This document shows positions 24,863-32,845 of a stretch of DNA of 64,000 nucleotides, one piece after another. The position numbers were made by a program, and so were the translations under genes. The notes under the pieces are model-generated. The model did not search any database, was not told the DNA's origin, and was given only the letters and a program-made list of their open reading frames with translations. Origin of the DNA: JALYZC01 sp963725645 (GTDB lineage: Bacteria; Actinomycetota; Thermoleophilia; Solirubrobacterales; Solirubrobacteraceae); assembly GCA_963725645.1 (NCBI GenBank), contig CAVRZD010000006.1, forward strand, positions 1,364,001 to 1,428,000, given 5' to 3'. Each line of letters starts with the position of its first letter. Position 1 is the first letter of the stretch.

Positions 24863-26580
24863 CCTGGCAGCTCGCCTCGTTCGCGCTGCTGGCCTGCGCG
24901 CTGGCCGCCGGGTTCGGCTGGTACGAGCGCGCCCGGCCGCCGGCCCGGCTGGTCGCGCTGGTCGCGACCCTGGCCGCGCTCGGGGCGCTCGGGCGGGTCG
25001 CCTTCGGCGCGGTACCCAACGTCAAGCCGCTCACGGACATCGCGATCATCTCGGGGTTCGCGCTCGGCGCGGGCCCGGGCTTCGCCGTCGGCGCGCTGGC
25101 CGCGCTGAGCTCGAACTTCTTCTTCGGCCAGGGCCCATGGACGCCCTGGGAGATGGCGGCGTGGGGCGCGTGCGGCGTCGCCGGGGCGCTGCTCGCCCAC
25201 GCCACCGGCGGCCGCATCGGTCGCGTGCCGCTCGCTGCGGCCTGCGGGCTGCTCGGCCTGGCCCACGGCGCGTTCATGGACTTCGGCGACTGGGTCCTCT
25301 ACAGCGACCACACCGCGGCCTGGTACGCCGTCCGCGCCGGGACCTCGCTGCCGTTCAACCTCGCCCATGCTGTCGGCAACGTCGTGTTCTGCCTGGCGTT
25401 CGGCCCGGCGCTCCTGCGCGCGCTGCAGCGCTTCCGCACTCGCATGGAGGTGACCTGGCGGCCGGCCGTCGGCGCGGCGCCGCTGGCATCGGTCGCGCTC
25501 GCGGTCCTCGTCCTCGCCGGCGGTGCCGCCGCGGCCTCGCCCGCTCGCGCCGCGTCGCCCATCGCATACCTGCTCGGCGCCCAGAACGGCGACGGCGGCT
25601 TCGGCGCCGCGCGCGGCCAGCGCTCGACCCAGCTCTACACGGGGTGGTCGGCCCTGGGGCTCGCCGCCGCCGGGCGCAATCCGCTCGACGTGCGCCGCGG
25701 CGGCCGCAGCGCGATCGACGCCATCCGCGCCGGCCTGGCGAGTCTCAACGACACCGGCGAGCTCGAGCGCACGATCCTCGTCGTCCGCGCCGCCGGACTC
25801 GACCCGCGGCACTTCGGCGGCCGCGACCTCGTCGCCACGCTGCGCCGCCGGCAGCGCGCCGACGGAGCGCTCAGCGAGCAGGTCAACTGGACGTCGTTCG
25901 CGGTGCTCGCGCTTCGCGCCGCGGGCTATTCCGCGTCCGCCGCGCCGGTGCGGCGCGCTGCGAACTGGCTCGCGGGCCAGCAGAACCGCGACGGCGGCTT
26001 CAACTTCGCCGGCCGCGGGGGGCCGAGCGGCATCGACGACACCAGCGCGCCGGTGCAGGCGCTCGCCGCCGCGGGCCGCGGTGGCTCGGGCGCGGTGCGG
26101 CGCGCCGTCGCGTTCCTGCGCGGCCAGCAGAACGGCGACGGCGGCTTCCCGCTCAACCGCGGCGGCCCCTCCAACGCCCAGTCGGCAGCCTGGGCGGCGC
26201 AGGCGTTCGTCGCCGCCGGGCGCAACCCCGGATCGGTGCGTCACGGCGGCCGCTCGGCGCTGGACTACCTGCGCTCGCTGACCGCGCCCGACGGCAGCGT
26301 GCGCTACTCGCGGACCAGCGGCCAGACCCCCGTCTGGGTCACCGCGCAGGCCCTGACCGCGCTGGCGCGGAGGGCGTTTCCGCTCGGGCCGGTCCGGCGT
26401 GCGCGGTCGGCCGGCTCGGGGGGCGCTGCGGCCGGTGCGGGCGCTGCCGCCGCCGCCCGCCCGAAGGGCGGGAAGGCCGGCGCCGGCGCGGGCGTCGGGG
26501 GCGCGTCGGGGGCCGCGCCTGGGGCTCTGATCCGGGCGGCCGCGCTCACCGGTCTCGCCGCCGGTTACCTGCTGGATTAG
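24859..26580 (+). CDS. ECF S component fused to an alpha6/alpha6 (transcobalamin-like) toroid
   Basis: 573 residues from GTG 24859 (GTGA overlap). Residues 1-195 have six membrane helices in the layout of an ECF substrate-binding (S) protein, with AIISGFALGAGPGFAVGALAALSSNFFFGQGPWTPWEM as its core. A seventh hydrophobic segment (ASVALAVLVLAGGAAAASPA) should carry the rest outside. The rest is a terpenoid-cyclase/squalene-oxidase repeat toroid with at least five repeats such as AQNGDGGFGA, GQQNRDGGFNFAG and GQQNGDGGFPLN. Vertebrate intrinsic factor and transcobalamin pair this barrel type with a DUF4430 beta domain. It ends in an Ala/Gly-rich stretch and a possible eighth membrane segment. Confidence 0.8.
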   Translation: MTWQLASFALLACALAAGFGWYERARPPARLVALVATLAALGALGRVAFGAVPNVKPLTDIAIISGFALGAGPGFAVGALAALSSNFFFGQGPWTPWEMAAWGACGVAGALLAHATGGRIGRVPLAAACGLLGLAHGAFMDFGDWVLYSDHTAAWYAVRAGTSLPFNLAHAVGNVVFCLAFGPALLRALQRFRTRMEVTWRPAVGAAPLASVALAVLVLAGGAAAASPARAASPIAYLLGAQNGDGGFGAARGQRSTQLYTGWSALGLAAAGRNPLDVRRGGRSAIDAIRAGLASLNDTGELERTILVVRAAGLDPRHFGGRDLVATLRRRQRADGALSEQVNWTSFAVLALRAAGYSASAAPVRRAANWLAGQQNRDGGFNFAGRGGPSGIDDTSAPVQALAAAGRGGSGAVRRAVAFLRGQQNGDGGFPLNRGGPSNAQSAAWAAQAFVAAGRNPGSVRHGGRSALDYLRSLTAPDGSVRYSRTSGQTPVWVTAQALTALARRAFPLGPVRRARSAGSGGAAAGAGAAAAARPKGGKAGAGAGVGGASGAAPGALIRAAALTGLAAGYLLD

Positions 26581-26603
26581 TAGGGTTCCCGCCCCTCCGG
26601 CCC

Positions 26604-27730
26604 ATGAAGATCGCCGTACCCAAGGAGACTGCGGCAGGGGAGCGCCGCGTGGCGCTCGTTCCCGAGGTCGTGCGCAAGCTGACCGGCAACGGCCACGAGG
26701 TGGTCGTGCAGGCGGGCGCGGGCGAGGCCGCGATGATCCCCGACGCCCTCTACGAGGAGGCGGGCGCGAAGATCGCCTCCGACCCGGCGGCGGCCTGGGA
26801 CGCCGACGTCGTGGTGAAGGTCGCGCCCCCGGAGGACGACGAGATTCCGCGCCTGAAGGGCGACAGCGTGCTGATCGGCTTCCTCGCCCCGCTGACGAAT
26901 GCCGACGGCGTGCGTGCGCTGGCCGCCAGCGGCGCGACGGCGTTCGCGCTCGAGGCCGTCCCGCGCATCTCCCGCGCACAGTCCATGGACGCGCTGTCCT
27001 CGCAGAGCAACGTTGCCGGCTATCGCGCCGCGCTGCTCGGCGCGACGCACCTCGGCCGCTACTACCCGATGCTGATGACGGCCGCCGGCACGATCCGCCC
27101 CGCCAAGGTGCTCGTGCTCGGCGCCGGCGTCGCGGGGCTGCAGGCGATCGCGACCGCGCGCCGCCTCGGGGCGGCCGTCACCGGCTACGACGTCCGCAGC
27201 GCGGTGGCCGAGCAGGTCCAGTCGCTCGGCGCCCAGTTCCTCGAGCTGGAGGCGGGCAAGGGCGCCGAGGGCGAGGGCGGGTACGCGCGCGAGCTGACCG
27301 ACGAGGAGAAGGCCGCCCAGCAGCAGGAGCTCACCGACGCCATCACCGAGTTCGACGTCGTCATCACCACGGCGCTCGTGCCCGGCCGCCCCGCACCGCG
27401 GCTCGTCACCGCCGACGCCGTGAAGCGCATGAAGCCCGGGCGCGGTCGTGATCGACCTCGCGGGCGAGGCGGGGGGCAACTGCGAGCTGACCGAGCCCGG
27501 CGAGTCCGTCGTCAAGCACGACGTGACCATCGACGCGCCGCTGAACCTCCCCAGCCACGATGGCCGAGCACGCCTCGCAGCTGTACGCGCGCAACATCCA
27601 GGCGCTCCTCGAGCTGATGACCGACGAGGAGGGCGGGCTGAAACTCGACTTCGACGACGAGATCATCGCCGGTGCCTGCGTCACCCGCGGCGGCGAGATC
27701 GTCCACGAGGGCGCCAAGCAGGCCGCCTGA
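26604..27730 (+). pseudogene. pntAA: NAD(P) transhydrogenase subunit alpha part 1, frameshifted
   Basis: The alpha1 subunit (dI, NAD(H)-binding) is recognisable across its length: MKIAVPKETAAGERRVALVP, QSMDALSSQSNVAGYRAALL, VLVLGAGVAGLQAIATARRLGAAVTGYDVR. The frame breaks near 27438 (CCCGGGCGCG has one G too many) and near 27556 (AGCCACG has one C too many). Removing both gives a normal 374-residue protein continuing VVIDLAGEAGGNCELTEPG and MAEHASQLYARNIQ to TGA 27728. The stop overlaps the pntAB ATG (TGATG). It is a pseudogene if the bases are real. Confidence 0.85.
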
Positions 27731-28060
27731 TGCTCGTCACGAACCTCGCCATCCTGGTGCTGGCCGGCTTCGTCGGCTTCGTGGTCATCTCGAAGGTCCC
27801 CAACACGCTCCACACGCCGCTGATGTCGGCCACCAACGCGATCCACGGGATCGTGATCCTCGGCGGCCTGCTCGTGCTCGGCCTCTCCGGCGAGCGGCAC
27901 GCTGAACAAGGTGCTGCTGGTGATCGCGATCACGTTCGGGACGATCAACGTCGTCGGCGGCTTCCTCGTCACCGACCGCATGCTCGAGATGTTCAAGGGC
28001 AAGAAGCCGGCGAAGCAGGAGGAGATCGAGGAGGCCAAGGAGGAGAACAAGGCCGCATGA
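27730..28060 (+). pseudogene. pntAB: NAD(P) transhydrogenase subunit alpha part 2, frameshifted
   Basis: Starts at ATG 27730. It reads MLVTNLAILVLAGFVGFVVI then LHTPLMSATNAIHGIVILGG, the membrane dII half of the alpha subunit. One extra base near 27892 shifts the frame. After correction it continues GTLNKVLLVIAITFGTINVV and FLVTDRMLEMFKGKK to TGA 28058, about 109 residues, normal for PntAB. The stop overlaps the pntB ATG (ATGA). With the shift in place, ribosomes would run into out-of-frame Arg-rich sequence. Confidence 0.83.
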
Positions 28061-29481
28061 CCGTCCTCGCGACATCCTTCCTGCAGGACCAGAACTTCAT
28101 CGACGTCTGCTACATCGTCGCCTTCTCGCTGTTCATCTACGGCCTGATGCAACGTGCGCGGCCCGCGGACCGCGGTGCGGGGCAACGCGATCGCCGCCGG
28201 CGGTATGGCCATCGCGGTCGCCGCCACGCTCCTGACCCCCGGGATGGGCAACTGGGGCCTGATCATCCTCGGGGTCGTGATCGGCACCGCCGTGGGCATC
28301 CCGGCGGCGCGCAACGTGAAGATGACCGCGATGCCGCAGATGGTGGCGCTGTTCAACGGCGTCGGCGGCGGTGCGGTGGCGCTGATCGCCTGGGTCGAGT
28401 TCCGCAACACCGGCGGCTACTCCTCCGAGGCGCTGTACGTCGCGATCGCCTCGCTGTTCGGCGCCATCATCGGCTCGATCTCGTTCTGGGGCTCGAACAT
28501 CGCGTTCGGCAAGCTCCAGGAGGTCATTCCGGGCCGGCCGATCACGCTCGGCCGGGCGCAGCAGTTCGTCAACCTGGCTTTGGCGCTAGTAGCAGTTGGC
28601 GTTCTCCGTCGGCGATCGCGGCCGGGAGCACCGACGAGATTCTGATCATCGGCGTGCTCGTCGCCGCCGCGCTGCTCGGCAACTTCCTCGTGCTGCCGAT
28701 CGGCGGGGCCGACATGCCGGTGGTGATCTCGCTGCTCAACGCGTTCACCGGGCTGAGCGCGGCCGCGACCGGGATCGCGCTCAACAACACCGCGCTGATC
28801 GTCGCCGGCATGCTCGTCGGCGCGTCCGGCTCGATCCTGACCAACCTGATGGCCGAGGCGATGAACCGCTCGATCCCCAACATCGTCGCCGGCGGCTTCG
28901 GCGGCGGCGGGGCGGTGGCCGGCGCCGTGGGGGCGGGCGAGCACGAGGGCACGGTGCGCTCGACCACCGCGGCCGACACGGCGATCCAGCTCTCCTATGC
29001 GCGCCAGGTCGTGATCGTCCCCGGCTACGGGATGGCGGTGGCACAGGCCCAGCACGCGGTCCGGGAGCTGGCGAAGGAGCTCGAGTCCCGCGGGATCGAC
29101 GTCAAGTACGCGATCCACCCGGTGGCCGGCCGGATGCCGGGCCACATGAACGTCCTGTTGGCCGAGGCCGACGTCCCCTACGACCAGCTCAAGGAGATGG
29201 ACGACATCAACCCCGAGTTCCCGCGCACCGACGTGTCGCTGGTGATCGGGGCCAACGACGTGACCAACCCGGCCGCGAACACGAATCCCGACTCCCCGAT
29301 CTACGGCATGCCGATCCTGAACGTGAACGAGTCCGAGTCGGTGATCGTGATCAAGCGCTCGATGAACCCCGGCTTCGCCGGCATCGAGAACGAGCTCTAC
29401 TACGACCCCAAGACCCAGATGCTCTTCGGCGACGCCAAGACCGCGGTCGGCGAGATCACCGAAGAGGTGAAGGCGCTGTAG
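28057..29481 (+). pseudogene. pntB: NAD(P) transhydrogenase subunit beta, three frameshifts
   Basis: The beta subunit (membrane dII plus NADP(H)-binding dIII) is complete except for three single-base insertions: near 28150 (CAACGTGCGC), near 28588, and near 28607 (GTCGGCGATC). Corrected length is about 473 residues. Segments read AAGGMAIAVAATLLTPGMGN, VKMTAMPQMVALFNGVGGGA, VVIVPGYGMAVAQAQHAVRE and DVSLVIGANDVTNPAANTNP. The dIII NADP site GYGMAVAQAQ and GANDVTNP are intact. Bases 28575-28600 use codons rare here (TTG, CTA, GTA, GTT). The enzyme couples proton flow to NADPH formation. Confidence 0.85.
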
Positions 29482-29496
29482 GGCTCGGTGAACGCC

Positions 29497-29521
29497 GTCG
29501 GCCCGCCGCGGGCGGGCCGAC
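29497..29521 (+). terminator. GC hairpin after pntB
   Basis: GTCGGCCCGCC and GGCGGGCCGAC form a perfect 11-bp stem with a GCG loop, 16 bases after the pntB stop. There is no T tract, as is common in high-GC actinobacteria. It is a likely transcript end for the pnt operon. Confidence 0.6.
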
Positions 29522-29602
29522 TGGTGTGAAGCCGGGGTGAACCGGCAGCGCTTGAGAAGCATCTCGAGGCTATCACCGGGTTCGGGGTGCACCGCCGAGG
29601 GT

Positions 29603-29691
29603 CGGAGTGCGGGGGACTCGAACCCCAATCGGAGGGTCGCTCCGATCTCGCGCTTCTCAAACGCTTGCGGCGCCTCGCCGCTTCACACTCC
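29603..29691 (-). tRNA. Unusual type II tRNA, 8/4 cloverleaf, anticodon GAG (allo-tRNA candidate)
   Basis: On the minus strand GGAGTGTG (29691-29684) pairs with CGCACTCC (29611-29604) in an 8-bp acceptor stem with one T:G pair. The T arm has only 4 bp (GGGG/CCCC) around the loop TTCGAGT. The D arm is a strong GCGGC/GCCGC stem with a tiny loop. The anticodon loop TTGAGAA gives GAG (CUC, Leu). A 7-bp variable arm (ATCGGAG/CTCCGAT) follows, and the discriminator is G. No CCA is encoded. The 8+4 arrangement, G73 and long variable arm are those of serine-accepting allo-tRNAs; ordinary tRNA-Leu has 7+5 and A73. The anticodon stem has one mismatch, so identity is not certain. Confidence 0.65.
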
Positions 29692-29857
29692 GACTGCGGC
29701 GAGCGTAGGAGGGCAGCTGGCTCCCGCCGCGGGCACCGCGAGATTCGTCACCGAGACTGAGGCGCGTCGTCGCCCGTTTGCGCGCCGTTTGCGGTGGCGT
29801 TGCGCTTTCGCGGGAGGCTGGCGAGCGCCAGTCAACCGATTCCAAGGAGGACCGTTC

Positions 29858-30250
29858 ATGGGCACCATCGCGTGGGAGACCACCCCGGTCGAGATGCAGG
29901 AGGAGTTCGGCGAGTCGCGCGCCGTCGATGCCGGCGGCATGACGGTCGCGTTCGAGCGCTGGCAGGCGGGCCTGGAGGTCGGGCCGCTGTTCCGGGGCCT
30001 GCCCGACGACTCGTGCCAGTCGCCGCACTGGGGCTACCTGATCAAGGGGAAGCTGCGGATCGTCAACAGCGACGGCACGGAGTACACCGTCGACCCGGGC
30101 CAGGCGTACTACATGGCCCCGGGTCACGTCCCGTACTTCGACGAGGACGTCGAGCTGATCGAGTTCTCGCCGGCCGAGGCGCGCCGCAAGACGATGGAGC
30201 ACGCCGCGCGGGTGATGGAGTCGATGCAGGAGCAGGGGGCGGGGGCGTGA
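29858..30250 (+). CDS. Cupin-domain protein
   Basis: 130 residues from ATG 29858, 7 bases after an AAGGAGG ribosome-binding site. The cupin barrel is readable: SPHWGYLIKGKLRIVNSDGTEYTVDPGQAYYMAPGHVPYFDEDVELIEFSP. Motif 1 keeps one His (PHWGYLIKG) and motif 2 ends PGHVPYFDE, so metal binding is possible but the standard HxH is reduced. The GNAT gene after it overlaps its stop (GTGA), so the two form an operon. Function is probably sensing or small-molecule conversion; not known. Confidence 0.8.
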   Translation: MGTIAWETTPVEMQEEFGESRAVDAGGMTVAFERWQAGLEVGPLFRGLPDDSCQSPHWGYLIKGKLRIVNSDGTEYTVDPGQAYYMAPGHVPYFDEDVELIEFSPAEARRKTMEHAARVMESMQEQGAGA

Positions 30251-31143
30251 AGCCGTCCGCCCTGGACGCTGTACCGGCCGGCTCGCCGCTCCGGCGGGCC
30301 GGCCGCCCGGCGGCGCCGGCCGCGACCATCGAGGCCGTCGAGGCGCGCGCGTGGGGCGACCTGTTTGCGGCAATGCCGCGGGCGCTCCGCGCCGCGCTGC
30401 AGGCCGAGACCCGCGTCATCGACGGCGCCCTGGTACTCGTCTGCCCGGGCTTCGACCGGCACAAGTTCAATTGCGCGCTGGGCATCGGCGTGCTGGAGCC
30501 GGCGACGTCCGCGGGCCTCGACGCGATCATCGACGTCTGGCGCGCCGCGGGGGTGACGGCCTTCATGCTCCAGTCCCAACCGCAAACGCGGCCGGACCCC
30601 TATCAGGGCTGGCTGGGCGAGCACGGGCTGCGCCCGACGAGCGCATGGGACCGGGTGGTGCGCGGCGACGAGCCGCTCGGCGCGCCGCTCGCCGCGGCCG
30701 ATGGCCGCGACATCGCCGTGGAGCGCGTCGACGCCACGACGATGGAGGAGTGGTCCGGGCTGGTCACCCGCGTCTACGGCCTCGCCGCCGCCGACGTGTG
30801 GCTCAATGCGCTGCTCGGGCGGCCGGGGTGGCATCACTACCTCGCCCGCGAGGGCGGCGTCGCCGTTGCCGCGCGGAGCATGTACCTCGACGGAAGCCGC
30901 GAGGCCTGGCTGGGCATCGACGGACCCGTGCCGGGGGTCATGACGGCCGACTACACGCCCGACGCGGCGCTGTGCGCGAGGATCGTGGCCGATGCGCTGG
31001 CGCTGGGCGCGCGGACCATGGTCGCCGACATCGAAGCGGCTTCGCCGGCGCTCGACACCCCCGCCTACGCGTACTTCGCCGCGCTCGGCTTCGCGTGGCC
31101 GTACACGCGAGTGAACCACACGCCGAGACCACCCGACGGCTAG
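30247..31143 (+). CDS. GNAT-like N-acetyltransferase (two-domain)
   Basis: 298 residues from GTG 30247, overlapping the cupin stop. The first domain has GALVLVCPGFDRHKFNCALGIGV, the second VERVDATTMEEWSGLVTRVYG and YLAREGGVAVAARSMYLDG, ending AYAYFAALGFAWPYTRVNHTP. The closing 'AYFAALGF...Y' strand is the typical end of GNAT folds. The acetyl-CoA loop (normally Q/RxxGxG/A) is not clear, so activity is uncertain. Translational coupling with the cupin suggests the two act in one pathway. Confidence 0.6.
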   Translation: MKPSALDAVPAGSPLRRAGRPAAPAATIEAVEARAWGDLFAAMPRALRAALQAETRVIDGALVLVCPGFDRHKFNCALGIGVLEPATSAGLDAIIDVWRAAGVTAFMLQSQPQTRPDPYQGWLGEHGLRPTSAWDRVVRGDEPLGAPLAAADGRDIAVERVDATTMEEWSGLVTRVYGLAAADVWLNALLGRPGWHHYLAREGGVAVAARSMYLDGSREAWLGIDGPVPGVMTADYTPDAALCARIVADALALGARTMVADIEAASPALDTPAYAYFAALGFAWPYTRVNHTPRPPDG

Positions 31144-31145
31144 CG

Positions 31146-31724
31146 CTACGCCGCGTCCTGCTCCAGCTCGCGGATCGAGATCTCCACGCCCTGGTCTCGC
31201 CGGGTCGCCTCGAGCACGCTGTCCAGTGCCCGGACGGTGAGCCCCTCGGGCAGCACGACCTCGAGCATCATCGCGTAGAGGTCCTCGCGTCCGTCGCCGT
31301 TGGCGCCGGACACGCTCTCGTCGTCCGCGACCAGCCGCGTGTTGAGGTCGGTGATGTTGACCTCGCACTGCGCGAGCGCGGCCGACACGGCGTGGACGAT
31401 CCCCGGGTGGTCGACGCCGTAGACGGTGACGGTGTGCGTGGGCGCGGGTATCGCGCGGTCGGCATCGGCGACCTCCGCGACCGAGATCGCCTCGAGGTTC
31501 AGCTCGTGGCCGGTGGCGACCAGGTCGGCGCGAAGCGCCCCCACATCGACCTCGTCGCCGCCCGACACGATCATCATCGTCGCGAAGTGGCCGCCGAGGA
31601 TCGTCATCTGCGAGTCCTCCACGTTGAGCTCGTGGTCGAGGAGGTTCCGCGTGACCGCGGCGACGATGCCCGGCCGGTCCCGGCCGATGGCGGCGACAGC
31701 GAAGTGACCCACGGGGCGCAGCAT
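31146..31724 (-). CDS. Double ACT-domain protein (GcvR-like)
   Basis: 192 residues from ATG 31724. Two ACT domains: HFAVAAIGRDRPGIVAAVTRNLLDHELNVEDSQMTILGGHFATMMIVSG (residues 7-55) and HTVTVYGVDHPGIVHAVSAALAQCEVNITDLNTRLV (about 95-130). Both keep the DRPGIV/DHPGIV turn that binds amino acids. The layout matches the glycine-cleavage regulator GcvR and related sensors. No DNA-binding domain is present, so it would act through a partner. Its last codons face the GNAT gene stop two bases away. Confidence 0.8.
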   Translation of the reverse strand: MLRPVGHFAVAAIGRDRPGIVAAVTRNLLDHELNVEDSQMTILGGHFATMMIVSGGDEVDVGALRADLVATGHELNLEAISVAEVADADRAIPAPTHTVTVYGVDHPGIVHAVSAALAQCEVNITDLNTRLVADDESVSGANGDGREDLYAMMLEVVLPEGLTVRALDSVLEATRRDQGVEISIRELEQDAA

Positions 31725-31740
31725 AGGACGCGTGCAGCGC

Positions 31741-32796
31741 CTAGGCGGCCATCCGGCCGGCGCGGTCCGCCACCGCGGCCACGTCCGCCGCGTCGCCCGC
31801 CACCAGCAGGTACTCGACGTTGCGAAGGCGCCCGACGCGCCCGACGCGGCGGCCGGCCGGGTCGTGGATGCCGATCTGCGCGCCGACGTAGCGCTTGGAG
31901 TCGAAGGCCAGCGCGCGCACCGCGCCGCGTGCGGAACACAGCGCGACCAGGTCCTCCAGCTCGATCCACGACTCGTCGTTGTAGGAGAGCACGAGCACCC
32001 GCGCGCGCACGTCGCGCACGACGCGGGCAAGCGCGTCGCGGAAGGCGGGGCGGGAATTGAAGGCGCTGCGCGTCGCGGGGTTGCGGCAGTCGGCCCGCTT
32101 GCAGGCGACGCCGTAGTGCTCGGGCCCGTCCCAGGCCACGAGCGTCTCCCACACGTGGTAGTTGCGGTAGTAGGAGTGCTGGTTGTAGGGCGGGTCCAGA
32201 TAGGCGAGGTCGACGTCGGGGAGATCGGCGGCGAGCGCGAGCGCATCGCCGCGCACCGCCGCGCCCGGGCCCGGCAGGAGCGCCGGCCGGCGCAGCTCGA
32301 GGTCGCGGTGCGAGCGCGGCGCCCACTCCTTCAGGTACGCCATCTGCACGCCGGTCGTGGAATCCACGCGGTCGGCCGCCTCGAGCAGGCTGGTCAGCAG
32401 GATCGGGTACAGCGGCGAGCCGGCGTACTCCGTCGCCAGGGCCTCGCGGATCGCGTCGATCCGGCGGCCGTTGTGCGGCTGGAAATAGCGCGCCTCGCGG
32501 CAGAACGTCTCCGTCACATAGCCGTCGCGGCCGGGCAGCGCGGAAAGCCGCGCCAGCGCGGCGGCCAGGGCCGCCTCGTCCACCTCGCGCGCGTCCATGG
32601 CCACGTAGCAGCGTGCGAGCACCTCCGAGTACCGCGCGCTGTCGACCGCCCACACCTGCGCGCCGCGGCGCTTGAACTCCTGGGCAACCCGCGTCGTACC
32701 CGTGAACAGGTCGAGCGCTGTGCGCGCGCCGGCGCGCTCGCAGAGGTCGCCGAGCACCGGAACGAGCCGGCGCTTGGAACCCAGGTACTTGATCAC
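31741..32796 (-). CDS. D12-class adenine-specific DNA methyltransferase
   Basis: 351 residues from GTG 32796. IKYLGSKRRLVP is the D12/Dam-type start, FTGTTRVAQEFKRRGAQVWAVD is the AdoMet-binding FxGxG-like motif I, and DLAYLDPPYNQHSYYRNYHVWE is catalytic motif IV (DPPY). CQ-like Cys/Lys residues follow (VACKRADCRNP). It should methylate adenine N6 in DNA. No restriction nuclease is adjacent, so it is an orphan methylase that may act in gene control or protect against an absent partner. It is divergent from the cyclopropane synthase gene with a 49-bp gap. Confidence 0.85.
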   Translation of the reverse strand: MIKYLGSKRRLVPVLGDLCERAGARTALDLFTGTTRVAQEFKRRGAQVWAVDSARYSEVLARCYVAMDAREVDEAALAAALARLSALPGRDGYVTETFCREARYFQPHNGRRIDAIREALATEYAGSPLYPILLTSLLEAADRVDSTTGVQMAYLKEWAPRSHRDLELRRPALLPGPGAAVRGDALALAADLPDVDLAYLDPPYNQHSYYRNYHVWETLVAWDGPEHYGVACKRADCRNPATRSAFNSRPAFRDALARVVRDVRARVLVLSYNDESWIELEDLVALCSARGAVRALAFDSKRYVGAQIGIHDPAGRRVGRVGRLRNVEYLLVAGDAADVAAVADRAGRMAA

Positions 32797-32845
32797 CGTA
32801 ACGACGCTAGTGACGGATGCGGACGCACAAGGTAGGCTCGCCTTG

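Noticed and set aside
29603..29691. tRNA-Sec as an alternative for the type II tRNA
   Set aside because: The stem layout is Sec-like but no TCA anticodon is present; the loop clearly reads GAG.
31741..32796. Restriction-modification or phage-defence island around the D12 methylase
   Set aside because: No nuclease, helicase or other defence gene adjoins it; neighbours are ordinary metabolic genes.
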